Origin: Bacillus pumilus
Lineage (GTDB): Bacteria; Bacillota; Bacilli; Bacillales; Bacillaceae
DNA: 64,000 bases
Reading direction: 5' to 3'
Assembly: GCF_003431975.1 (NCBI RefSeq)
Contig: NZ_CP027116.1
Location: forward strand, 558,001-622,000
Shown: positions 57,367 through 64,000 of the stretch, in pieces
Layout of the letters: each line of letters starts with the position of its first letter
How positions within the stretch are numbered: position 1 is the stretch's first letter
Notes under the pieces: generated by a model
What the model saw: only the letters and a program-made list of their open reading frames with translations
What the model was told of the DNA's origin: nothing
The model's database searches: none
Position numbers and translations under genes: made by a program

Positions 57367-57403
57367 GTTTATAAAAAACTATATTGGACATAGAGGTGAC
57401 ACC

Positions 57404-58945
57404 ATGACAAATTTAGTAAATGAAATGATTTTGGTTCTCGATTTCGGCAGTCAGTACAATCAGCTGATCACACGTCGTATTCGTGAATTTGGTGTGTACA
57501 GTGAGCTTCATCCGCACACTTTAACTGCTGAAGAAATTAAAGAAATGGCCCCTAAAGGAATCATCCTTTCTGGCGGACCGAACAGTGTTTATGATGAAGG
57601 ATCTTTCCGCTGTGATGAAAAGATTTTTGATCTAGACATTCCGGTTCTAGGCATTTGCTACGGCATGCAGCTCATGACTCACTATTTAGGCGGGAAAGTA
57701 GAAGCGGCAAACCAGCGTGAATATGGAAAAGCAGACATCCACATTAATGGAACGCCTGCTTTATTCAAAGATCTTCCGACTGATCAAGTCGTTTGGATGA
57801 GCCATGGTGACCTCGTTGTTGAAGTACCAGAAGGCTTTACAGTTGATGCAACAAGTGAACATTGTCCAAACTCAGCGATGAGCTTAGCTGAGAAGAATTT
57901 CTATGGCGTTCAGTTCCATCCAGAGGTTCGTCACTCTGAGTACGGAAATGACCTATTGAAAAACTTTGTCTTCGGTGTGTGTGATTGCGATGGGAAATGG
58001 TCAATGGAGAACTTCATTGAAATCGAAATGCAGAAAATCCGTGAAACAGTAGGCGACAAGCAAGTATTGTGCGCACTAAGCGGCGGTGTGGATTCATCTG
58101 TTGTGGCAGTATTGATCCACAAAGCCATCGGCGATCAGCTGACATGTATTTTCGTTGACCACGGTCTGCTTCGAAAAGGCGAAGCAGAAGGGGTTATGAA
58201 AACATTTAGCGAAGGTTTCAACATGAACGTGATTAAAGTAGATGCGAAAGATCGCTTCTTAAACAAGCTAAAAGGTGTGTCTGATCCTGAGCAAAAACGT
58301 AAAATCATCGGTAACGAATTCATCTATGTATTCGATGATGAATCGGACAAGCTAAAAGGAATCGACTACTTAGCACAAGGAACACTTTATACAGACATCA
58401 TTGAGAGCGGAACAGCAACGGCACAAACAATCAAATCTCACCACAACGTAGGTGGTCTTCCAGAAGACATGCAGTTTGAATTGATTGAGCCGCTTAATAC
58501 ACTATTCAAGGATGAAGTCCGTGCCCTAGGGTCAGAGCTTGGTATTCCTGACGACATCGTTTGGAGACAGCCATTCCCAGGTCCAGGACTAGGGATCCGT
58601 GTACTAGGTGAAATTTCTGAAGAAAAACTAGAAATCGTTCGTGAATCGGATGCTATTCTACGCGAAGAAATTGCCAACTTCGGCCTTGAGCGCGACATCT
58701 GGCAATACTTCACAGTCCTCCCAGACATCCGCAGCGTAGGTGTCATGGGTGACGCAAGAACATACGACTACACAATCGGTATCCGTGCTGTTACGTCAAT
58801 TGATGGGATGACGAGTGACTGGGCAAGAATCCCTTGGGATGTACTTGAAAAGATCTCTACTCGTATCGTGAATGAAGTGAAGCATATTAACCGCGTAGTG
58901 TATGATATTACGAGTAAGCCGCCTGCTACGATTGAGTGGGAGTAG
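57404..58945 (+). CDS. guaA: GMP synthase (glutamine-hydrolysing)
   Basis: 513 residues from the ATG at 57404, behind AGAGGTGAC; the open frame extending upstream includes the leader and is not used. The class I glutamine amidotransferase domain (about 8-195) has the nucleophile in G-I-C-Y-G-M-Q-L and the His-Glu pair in V-Q-F-H-P-E-V. The ATP-pyrophosphatase domain has L-S-G-G-V-D-S-S-V near 228, and the C-terminal dimer domain ends P-P-A-T-I-E-W-E. Converts XMP to GMP. The purine permease gene found near guaA in B. subtilis does not follow directly here. Confidence 0.96.
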   Translation: MTNLVNEMILVLDFGSQYNQLITRRIREFGVYSELHPHTLTAEEIKEMAPKGIILSGGPNSVYDEGSFRCDEKIFDLDIPVLGICYGMQLMTHYLGGKVEAANQREYGKADIHINGTPALFKDLPTDQVVWMSHGDLVVEVPEGFTVDATSEHCPNSAMSLAEKNFYGVQFHPEVRHSEYGNDLLKNFVFGVCDCDGKWSMENFIEIEMQKIRETVGDKQVLCALSGGVDSSVVAVLIHKAIGDQLTCIFVDHGLLRKGEAEGVMKTFSEGFNMNVIKVDAKDRFLNKLKGVSDPEQKRKIIGNEFIYVFDDESDKLKGIDYLAQGTLYTDIIESGTATAQTIKSHHNVGGLPEDMQFELIEPLNTLFKDEVRALGSELGIPDDIVWRQPFPGPGLGIRVLGEISEEKLEIVRESDAILREEIANFGLERDIWQYFTVLPDIRSVGVMGDARTYDYTIGIRAVTSIDGMTSDWARIPWDVLEKISTRIVNEVKHINRVVYDITSKPPATIEWE

Positions 58946-59042
58946 GACTTTATTACTATATTTGTGCTTGGACCGTTGTTGGATAAGGGTTTAACCTTTT
59001 GTGAAAAAGATAAAACTATTTTGAAACATACAGTTCCCCACC

Positions 59043-59078
59043 AAAAAACCCTACCAGAATTTCGGTAGGGTTTTTTCT
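59043..59078 (+). terminator. Terminator after guaA
   Basis: AAAAAACCCTACC / GGTAGGGTTTTTT with an eight-base loop and a T-run. It faces the small-peptide gene on the other strand and can work both ways. Confidence 0.85.
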
Positions 59079-59088
59079 TTATGTGATT

Positions 59089-59196
59089 TTACTTCTGTTT
59101 TAATTTGGTATCCTCTTCACCAAATAAAAATCCAAGGCCACAAATAAAGGTGAGTGAATTCATAGCGAACAATAAAATCACATCAATTTTTTTCAT
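59089..59196 (-). CDS. Small membrane peptide, 35 aa
   Basis: Minus-strand ATG at 59196, stop at 59089, behind AGGAGGAGG 10 bases upstream. It reads M-K-K-I-D-V-I-L-L-F-A-M-N-S-L and continues T-F-I-C-G-L-G-F-L-F-G-E-E-D-T-K-L-K-Q-K: one hydrophobic helix with a charged tail. It begins 30 bases after the AraC-type gene in the same direction, so the two are probably one operon. Not recognised as any known small protein. Strong binding site and a clean membrane-peptide profile argue that it is real. Confidence 0.6.
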   Translation of the reverse strand: MKKIDVILLFAMNSLTFICGLGFLFGEEDTKLKQK

Positions 59197-59226
59197 GGCA
59201 ATTAACCTCCTCCTAAATTCAGTCTG

Positions 59227-60114
59227 TCAGCCTTCAAAATTTAAATTCACTGGTTCATCCTCTAAATGATCCACAGTATTTTGTTCTGTCACTGGCACAC
59301 TTTCATCTACAATTTTAAAACTAAGTTCGTCCATCCAAATTTGACCTGGACCTTGTAGTAATATGCCAAACGCAATGACTTCACTTTTTACTGGAACATC
59401 TAGTACTACACTAAAATGATTCCATCCATTTGTTCCTGTAATAGGACGGTTCATCATATTGTCAAACGCTAGAATTTCACCTGAAGAGTGGTCAATCCTC
59501 ATCCATAAACCAGCTGAGCCTTTCACATCTTCGCTTTTAACAAAAGCAGAAAATTGAAGCCGTTCTCCTCGGTAACGCTCAGATTTAATTTGCTGCATCA
59601 ATGTTGCGAAACCTCCAGCTTTTTTATCTTTTGATTTTAAATAAGCGGAGTTAGTCCCACTGTGTACAATTTTGTTATCCAAACCTGTTTCATAGTCAGA
59701 TGGGGTATCCCCCGCCATAATCCATCCAGTAGGTGTGTTCTGATGATCAGCCATATTTGTTTCCTCCTCATTAATTACATTCCTTAATAATTTCCGATAA
59801 CGTGCGGGTGACATGTCATATATCTTCTTAAAAGCTCTAGTGAAGGATTCCTGTGAACTAAATCGATACTGCAATGCGATGTCAATCGCCCGTTGGTCTG
59901 TATGAATTAAATCCTTCGCCGCTTGGGTCATCCTTCGTACCCGTATATAATCAACCACTGACTTCTTCATCACTTTTTTGAACATACGGTGAAAGTGAAA
60001 CCTAGAATAACCAGCGTGTTTCGCTAGAGTTTGAAGCGGTAAATCGTCTTTCAGATGCTGTTCAATATAATTTAATGTTTCTTGAATCGTTCTCTCATGT
60101 TCTTGATAGGACAA
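59227..60114 (-). CDS. AraC-family regulator with C-terminal carbohydrate-binding-like domain
   Basis: 295 residues. The AraC double helix-turn-helix is at the N-terminus (about 8-110): L-Q-T-L-A-K-H-A-G-Y-S-R-F-H-F-H-R-M-F-K and I-D-I-A-L-Q-Y-R-F-S-S-Q-E-S-F-T-R-A-F. The C-terminal part (about 130-290) is beta-rich, with G-T-N-S-A-Y-L-K-S, F-S-A-F-V-K-S-E-D-V-K, W-N-H-F-S-V-V-L-D-V and Q-I-W-M-D-E-L-S-F, typical of a jelly-roll sensor. The target is unknown; a 35-aa membrane peptide follows in the same direction. Divergent from the second AraC gene. Confidence 0.8.
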   Translation of the reverse strand: MSYQEHERTIQETLNYIEQHLKDDLPLQTLAKHAGYSRFHFHRMFKKVMKKSVVDYIRVRRMTQAAKDLIHTDQRAIDIALQYRFSSQESFTRAFKKIYDMSPARYRKLLRNVINEEETNMADHQNTPTGWIMAGDTPSDYETGLDNKIVHSGTNSAYLKSKDKKAGGFATLMQQIKSERYRGERLQFSAFVKSEDVKGSAGLWMRIDHSSGEILAFDNMMNRPITGTNGWNHFSVVLDVPVKSEVIAFGILLQGPGQIWMDELSFKIVDESVPVTEQNTVDHLEDEPVNLNFEG

Positions 60115-60331
60115 CCGAGCACCTCCTTACCTTACGAGTTTAGTATAGCGGAAATACTCTTTAGGAAACTTGACTTTTTGTGCTATGTTGTAATATCAGA
60201 GAACAGAGACAGAAATACAAGCTTTTTAAGAAAAAATAAGTGAGAGGCTATTAAAAAATAAACAATTAGCACAAATGATCAAAAAAAAGAGGAGGGAAGT
60301 AATAAAATAAAAGGTAGAGGGGGGAGAAACA

Positions 60332-61204
60332 ATGGATTACTATGAGAGAATACAGCATTCAATTGAGTTTATTGAGGAGAACCTCCAAAACAATATAAGT
60401 ATAAAGGATATTTCCTCAAAATCCTGCTTTTCAGCGTTTCATTTTCAGCGTTTGTTTCAAGCCATTACAGGTTTTTCTGTGCAAGAGTATATCAGAAATA
60501 GAAGGCTTTCTGAAGCTGCTAGGTTACTTAAAGAAACAAAGCAGAACATTTTACACATAGCGATTGCTTTCCAGTATGGTTCTCAAGAAGCGTTTACTCG
60601 TGCTTTTTTACAATTCTTTGGGGTGACACCAGGCAGGTTTAGAAAAGAGGAAATGGTGTTAAAGCAACAAAACAAAATGGATTTTTTAGCGTACCAATCT
60701 AAGCTAGACAGTGAATTCAATATGGATAAACCTGTCATGACTCAATTAAGCAATTTTTATATCATTGGTTACGAGTATCAAACTAATCTTCAAAATGAGG
60801 AATATTTCACCGACATTCCTTTGTTTTATATGGATTTTGGAAAAAAGGAATATTATCAACAGATTCCAAAGAAAATAGCACCTCATATGGCTTATGGTGT
60901 ATCTACTTCTTTTCAAGATGATGGCCGTTTTTCGTTTGTGGTAGGGGAAGAAGTGGAGGATTTCGATATAGAATTAAATGAAGGGTTTGTAAAAATAGTG
61001 ATTCCTGAGGGGAAGTATGCAGAATTTAAAGTGAGTGGATCTCATGAAATGGTGCAAAACACTAGGAGATATATCTATGGTAGCTGGCTTCCAAATTCTA
61101 ATTATGAAAGAACGAGTGGACCAGATTTTGAAATAACAGATGTCTTACATTCGAATGGACCAAACGATATCAAAATGAGAATCTATATTCCTATTGAGGA
61201 ATAA
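60332..61204 (+). CDS. AraC-family regulator with GyrI-like effector domain (YdeE-like)
   Basis: 290 residues. N-terminal AraC domain (about 8-108): I-S-I-K-D-I-S-S-K-S-C-F-S-A-F-H-F-Q-R-L-F, I-A-I-A-F-Q-Y-G-S-Q-E-A-F-T-R-A-F. The C-terminal GyrI-like small-molecule-binding domain (about 130-288) ends N-G-P-N-D-I-K-M-R-I-Y-I-P-I. This Rob/YdeE type of architecture senses amphipathic or cationic drugs. It shares the intergenic region 60115-60331 with the other AraC gene; 17 bases before the next GNAT gene. Confidence 0.82.
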   Translation: MDYYERIQHSIEFIEENLQNNISIKDISSKSCFSAFHFQRLFQAITGFSVQEYIRNRRLSEAARLLKETKQNILHIAIAFQYGSQEAFTRAFLQFFGVTPGRFRKEEMVLKQQNKMDFLAYQSKLDSEFNMDKPVMTQLSNFYIIGYEYQTNLQNEEYFTDIPLFYMDFGKKEYYQQIPKKIAPHMAYGVSTSFQDDGRFSFVVGEEVEDFDIELNEGFVKIVIPEGKYAEFKVSGSHEMVQNTRRYIYGSWLPNSNYERTSGPDFEITDVLHSNGPNDIKMRIYIPIEE

Positions 61205-61221
61205 ACAAAGGGGATCAAAAG

Positions 61222-61794
61222 ATGAAAATAGAAGATCTTTTTGGAACTTTTCCTGTATTAGCTTCAAAGAATCTATTGTTAAAAAAGGTGGAAGAGCATC
61301 ATTTGCGAGAGTTATTTTCAATTTACGACAATGACACAGTCTTTCAGTATTGTGGAATCATCCCCAAACATAACCTCCAAACGGTAAAAAAGATGATCGG
61401 TCATTTTGAACGAGATTATACGAAGAAAAGCAGAGTGAAATGGGGAATCTTTCAAAAAGATAATCCTCATACGCTAGTTGGCATCATTGAAACAATGGAT
61501 CTCAATCAAAAGGTGAATGCGGTGACGATTGGCTATTTCTTGGCGGAGGAACATTGGGGCAAGGGCATCGCAACAGAAGCTGTCTCTACACTTGTGACCT
61601 TTCTGTTTGAAGAGATTGATATCAATAGAATTCAAGCGGAGGTTATGCCGGCAAATGAGGTATCAAAAAAAGTCCTATTGAAAAATGGTTTTATTAAAGA
61701 AGGACTGCTTAGACAAGCTGTTTTATGGTCCGGCAAAGGAGTTGTTGATTTAGAAATATACAGCATGCTGAAACAGGATTACATGAATGAATAA
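61222..61794 (+). CDS. GNAT-family acetyltransferase (RimJ/RimL-like)
   Basis: 190 residues. Opening L-A-S-K-N-L-L-L-K-K-V-E-E-H-H-L, acetyl-CoA loop E-E-H-W-G-K-G-I-A-T-E-A-V, I-N-R-I-Q-A-E-V-M-P-A-N and V-L-L-K-N-G-F-I-K-E-G-L-L-R-Q. It is clearly related to the GNAT at 63362-63922 (same motifs and length), and the pair looks like an old duplication. Cotranscribed with the YdeE-like regulator (17 bases), so the regulator may answer to the molecule the enzyme modifies. Confidence 0.82.
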   Translation: MKIEDLFGTFPVLASKNLLLKKVEEHHLRELFSIYDNDTVFQYCGIIPKHNLQTVKKMIGHFERDYTKKSRVKWGIFQKDNPHTLVGIIETMDLNQKVNAVTIGYFLAEEHWGKGIATEAVSTLVTFLFEEIDINRIQAEVMPANEVSKKVLLKNGFIKEGLLRQAVLWSGKGVVDLEIYSMLKQDYMNE

Positions 61795-61809
61795 GCACGA
61801 AAACATGAT

Positions 61810-61841
61810 GCTGATATGACGTTTAGGATATCAGCTTTTTG
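61810..61841 (+). terminator. Terminator after the AraC-GNAT operon
   Basis: GCTGATAT (61810-61817) / ATATCAGC (61828-61835), followed by five T. Confidence 0.85.
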
Positions 61842-61884
61842 TTATGAGCTAATTTTTCTGTATTTGGAACTTCTTTTAGAAAAT

Positions 61885-61907
61885 AAAAAAGCGAACATTG
61901 AGCTCGC
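61885..61907 (-). terminator. Possible minus-strand terminator beyond the decayed cluster
   Basis: On the minus strand AGCGA and TCGCT enclose a nine-base loop, followed by TTTTTA. It would end the transcript of the decayed LytTR cluster. The 61908-62024 stretch contains no gene I can support. Confidence 0.45.
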
Positions 61908-62024
61908 TCATTATGGTTTATTTCGATTCGTTGGAAAATCGAATTTGCATATTTTTCAATCCAGTATAAAATGTAAATTGTTTTCAGATATTTTTTGATG
62001 ATCGATTTGCCTTGCTCTTAATTT

Positions 62025-62401
62025 CTATCTCCTGTTCATCCTTCTACCAGTTCCGAATGTGTATGGACGATGATTCCCTTTTTTTATTCTTAATCTTCTC
62101 CACAACACCACCGCAAGAACAAGCAAGATGACACATTGAATTGAAAGCAAAAGCATTTGCATCGCCATAGGCGTTTGTCCATTTGTCATTTGATCCACGA
62201 TATTATGCACCGTGTGCCATATGATGACCCATTGCAGGCTGCCAGTAAGCGCCACGATTTCAGCTGCAACGAATCCAAATAAAAAGGCGAATAAGATTTG
62301 TGCCACTGTTAATGTGAGGCTTTTTCCGCTTAGTAGATTAGCAGAATGAAAGAAAACAGCAGTAGAAGTACTGCCTTTGAAATGATTGTCATTGGTCTCA
62401 T
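62025..62401 (-). pseudogene. Truncated, frameshifted CPBP-family protease
   Basis: The frame 62025-62306 reads L-F-G-F-V-A-A-E-I-V-A-L-T-G-S-L-Q-W-V-I-I-W-H-T-V-H-N-I-V, the last helix region of a CPBP protease (HxxxN-type motif). The EExxxR and FxxxH motifs are gone. A start region M-R-P-M-T-I-I-S-K-A-V-L-L-L-L-F at 62401, with a GAGGGGG binding site, runs into a stop in another frame. So both an internal deletion and a frameshift are present. The perfect palindrome CTCTAACGTTAGAG (62414-62427) lies just upstream. Confidence 0.7.
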
Positions 62402-62495
62402 CGTTGATTCCCCCTCTAACGTTAGAGTAGTGGAATCAAGCAGACGTCACAATTAAATCTTCCTAACATGTCAATATCTAGCCCTAAGATGCACT

Positions 62496-62905
62496 TTAAG
62501 AGGTTGTTCGTTTCTTTCGCTGCTGTAAAAGTTCGTTGATTTCCTCAGCAGTTGCTTGATCTTTTTTATACAATAGGTACTTCATTAAAAAGAATAATGC
62601 CATGACCACAAGGAAATTCACGATGAACGAAAGGAGGCTGATTTCAGCGCTGACGATGATGATGGTGGTCATAATCATACACATCACAAGGACGATATAT
62701 AGAATTTGTTGAAAAAGAATCCGTTTATGACTGTACGTTTGTTTTGGGTATAGCAAGAAGGTCAGGGCGCTTGAAAAAAAGGAACTGAACATGATGGCTT
62801 GTAAAATATAGATGGCATTGTTCCAAACATGAAACAGTAAATCAATACGAGTGCAGTAAAGATCATACAAAATGTGATCAAAAGATTTGTGATATAACGT
62901 TTCAT
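62496..62905 (-). pseudogene. Frameshifted DUF3021-type membrane gene
   Basis: An ATG at 62905 with GGAGG ahead opens M-K-R-Y-I-T-N-L-L-I-T-F-C-M-I-F-T-A-L-V-L-I-Y-C-F, the natural first helix of a DUF3021 protein. That frame stops early, whereas the remaining helices (A-I-Y-I-L-Q-A-I-M-F-S-S-F-F, I-V-L-V-M-C-M-I-M-T-T, F-I-V-N-F-L-V-V-M-A) are in a different frame from about 62820 on. A short indel near 62815-62825 explains this. The 144-residue open frame that starts at 62930 begins with out-of-frame residues. Paired with the broken LytTR gene as at 7.9-8.8 kb. Confidence 0.7.
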
Positions 62906-62910
62906 CCTGT

Positions 62911-63356
62911 TCACTTCCTCCGTAACCCAAGCTTCTCTTTTAATGGTTGAATATAAAAACGTGAAATCATCACCCTTTCCTCATTTGTAAGCTTTGCTTC
63001 AAAACGACCGCTTGTTTTAGGAGAAATAGCGGCAATAGAATCTATATTCAGAATCATCGATTTTGAAATCCTGACATAATCGTGCGCTTCAAGCAGTTCT
63101 TCAAGTTCAAACAACTTTTCCTTTAAGAGAAACACCCCGTATACAAAAACGATTTTTTATCAAAGCTTTCTATATATAAAATGTCGTGATAATAGACCTT
63201 TTTCATTCTTTCTTTCGTGGGTTCTTGTGCTAAGAAATAAGGGGCTGTTTGCTCCACTTGCTGGACAAGCTTTTCAATCGTCGAATTGAGCTCATAAATG
63301 TGAAAAGAAACATATTCTACTTGTGGCTTTTGAATGAAATGGATATCTGTTTTCAT
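62911..63356 (-). pseudogene. Frameshifted LytTR-family regulator
   Basis: The first part (63356 to about 63135) reads M-K-T-D-I-H-F-I-Q-K-P-Q-V-E-Y and I-L-Y-I-E-S-F-D-K-K-S-F-L-Y-T-G then stops. The continuation V-F-L-L-K-E-K-L-F-E-L-E-E-L-L with Y-V-R-I-S-K-S-M-I-L-N-I-D-S-I and I-S-R-F-Y-I-Q-P-L-K-E-K-L-G-L is in another frame (about 63150 to 62911). Joined, they give one normal LytTR protein of about 148 residues. A small deletion near 63140-63150 is the simplest cause. Starts six bases after the GNAT stop. Confidence 0.75.
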
Positions 63357-63361
63357 TTATT

Positions 63362-63922
63362 TTATTCGTAATCCCGCTTCAAAATTGAATACATATACAC
63401 ATCATCAAACCCATGTTGACCAAGATCATACTCTCTCAATAAACCCTCTCGTACAAAATCAACATTCTCCAATAATTGAACAGAGGACGTATTAGCTGGA
63501 TCAATAATCGCTTCAATCCGGTTCAGGTTCATCTCCTGAAATCCATATCGTAACACCGCAGCAATTGCTTCCTTCATGATGCCTTTTCTCCAATGATCGT
63601 GGTGTAATTCATAGCCAATTTCGGTGCGGTAGTGCTGTTTTTCCAAGTTAAGAAAGCCGCAGCTGCCAATGATGGTTGGGTTGTCTTTTAAAGAAATGCC
63701 CCAGCGGATGCCTGTTTGTTCTTTGAAGATATTGTCATACCACTTGATTTCTCCTTTTGTGTCTTCGATGGTTTCATGTGCATCAATGCCCATGTAGCGG
63801 CACACGGTTTCATTAGATAAATAGATGTGCATATCCTTAGCATCTTCGATCGTTGCTTGTTTTAAGATTAGTCTTTTGGTATGTATTGTTGGAAATGATT
63901 GCGGAAAGGTCATTTTGTTCAT
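63362..63922 (-). CDS. GNAT-family acetyltransferase (RimJ/RimL-like)
   Basis: 186 residues from the ATG at 63922, eight bases after GGAGG; the ORF upstream of it has no binding site. Motifs: I-H-T-K-R-L-I-L-K-Q-A-T-I-E-D-A, W-G-I-S-L-K-D-N-P-T-I-I-G-S-C-G-F, acetyl-CoA loop H-H-D-H-W-R-K-G-I-M-K-E-A-I, M-N-L-N-R-I-E-A-I-I-D-P-A-N and L-L-E-N-V-D-F-V-R-E-G-L-L. Close in pattern to the GNAT at 61222-61794. Substrate unknown. The broken LytTR gene follows directly and may have been in the same operon. Confidence 0.82.
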   Translation of the reverse strand: MNKMTFPQSFPTIHTKRLILKQATIEDAKDMHIYLSNETVCRYMGIDAHETIEDTKGEIKWYDNIFKEQTGIRWGISLKDNPTIIGSCGFLNLEKQHYRTEIGYELHHDHWRKGIMKEAIAAVLRYGFQEMNLNRIEAIIDPANTSSVQLLENVDFVREGLLREYDLGQHGFDDVYMYSILKRDYE

Positions 63923-64000
63923 GTGTTTATCCTCCATGTGATGTCTTTTGTTCTGTACATGCCTTACAATAAAAAACCCCTTCATTCCTCAGCCAAGCCT

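Noticed and set aside
57326..57403. N-terminal extension of GuaA
   Set aside because: The frame runs through the leader terminator; the 513-aa form has a good binding site and standard length.
57254..57403. Guanine (purine) riboswitch before guaA
   Set aside because: The three-way junction and its conserved loop sequences are not present; the visible structure is different.
61816..61998. 60-aa plus-strand frame after the GNAT gene
   Set aside because: It runs through the terminator, has no binding site and no homology I recognise.

Overview
The window is chromosomal DNA from a low-GC, spore-forming Bacillus, most probably the B. pumilus group (pumilus/safensis/altitudinis). The 16S gene carries the variable-region signature of that group. 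Gene order from thiL to guaA follows the B. subtilis order thiL-tsaE-tsaB-rimI-tsaD // ydiF-moaC-rex-tatAy-tatCy-ydiK-ydiL-groESL // ydjM-ydjN // cotA-gabP-yeaB-yeaC-yeaD-yebA-guaA, with lineage-specific genes in the gaps. Product names rest on recognising families from the translated sequence; no database search was run.

Layout. 0-8.8 kb: accessory block with a TetR regulator and the Blt-type multidrug pump behind a near-perfect TetR operator, a membrane acyltransferase, the ydfJ RND exporter with its YdfH/YdfI two-component system and tandem YdfI-type boxes, a decayed second 3' end of blt, and a LytTR/DUF3021 pair. 8.9-24 kb: dense small-gene accessory region with several GNAT acetyltransferases, VOC and DHFR-like enzymes, a MarR-nitroreductase-flavin monooxygenase operon behind two tandem operators, an unlisted 37-aa secreted peptide, XRE-cupin/LysE, a LysR/aldo-keto reductase unit flanked by direct repeats, CsbD, an O-methyltransferase, AzlCD, an EamA exporter behind what looks like an erm-type translational attenuator with a 17-aa leader peptide, an S66 peptidase and GltP. 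25.2-30.7 kb: a complete rRNA operon (tRNA-Arg, tRNA-Gly, 16S, 23S, 5S, tRNA-fMet, tRNA-Asp) with two promoters. 31-42.7 kb: conserved housekeeping: thiamine kinase, the t6A pathway (TsaE, TsaB, TsaD), RimI, a DnaA-box cluster, an ABC-F protein, MoaC, Rex, the TatAyCy translocase, CPBP protease YdiL and the HrcA/CIRCE-controlled groESL. 42.8-51.4 kb: secreted and lipoproteins, a WalR-type box before ydjM, spore-coat laccase CotA and GabP. 51.8-59 kb: manganese efflux MneS (YeaB), the MoxR/DUF58/transglutaminase operon yeaC-yeaD-yebA, and guaA with a structured leader. 59-64 kb: two AraC-type regulators, an unlisted 35-aa membrane peptide, two related GNATs, and a decaying LytTR/DUF3021/CPBP cluster with at least three disrupted genes.

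The strongest candidate for something undescribed is the 21.57-21.69 kb leader. It has a short peptide ORF ending in PLRP-stop and four mutually complementary segments, the first inside the leader ORF and the last containing the Shine-Dalgarno sequence of the transporter gene. Other notable points are the duplicated and decayed 3' end of blt on the far side of the ydfJHI block, the relic of a lysR-AKR tandem duplication, a Nudix gene with the catalytic box deleted in frame, a possible pseudoknot plus terminator in the guaA leader, and two small peptide genes with excellent ribosome binding sites.
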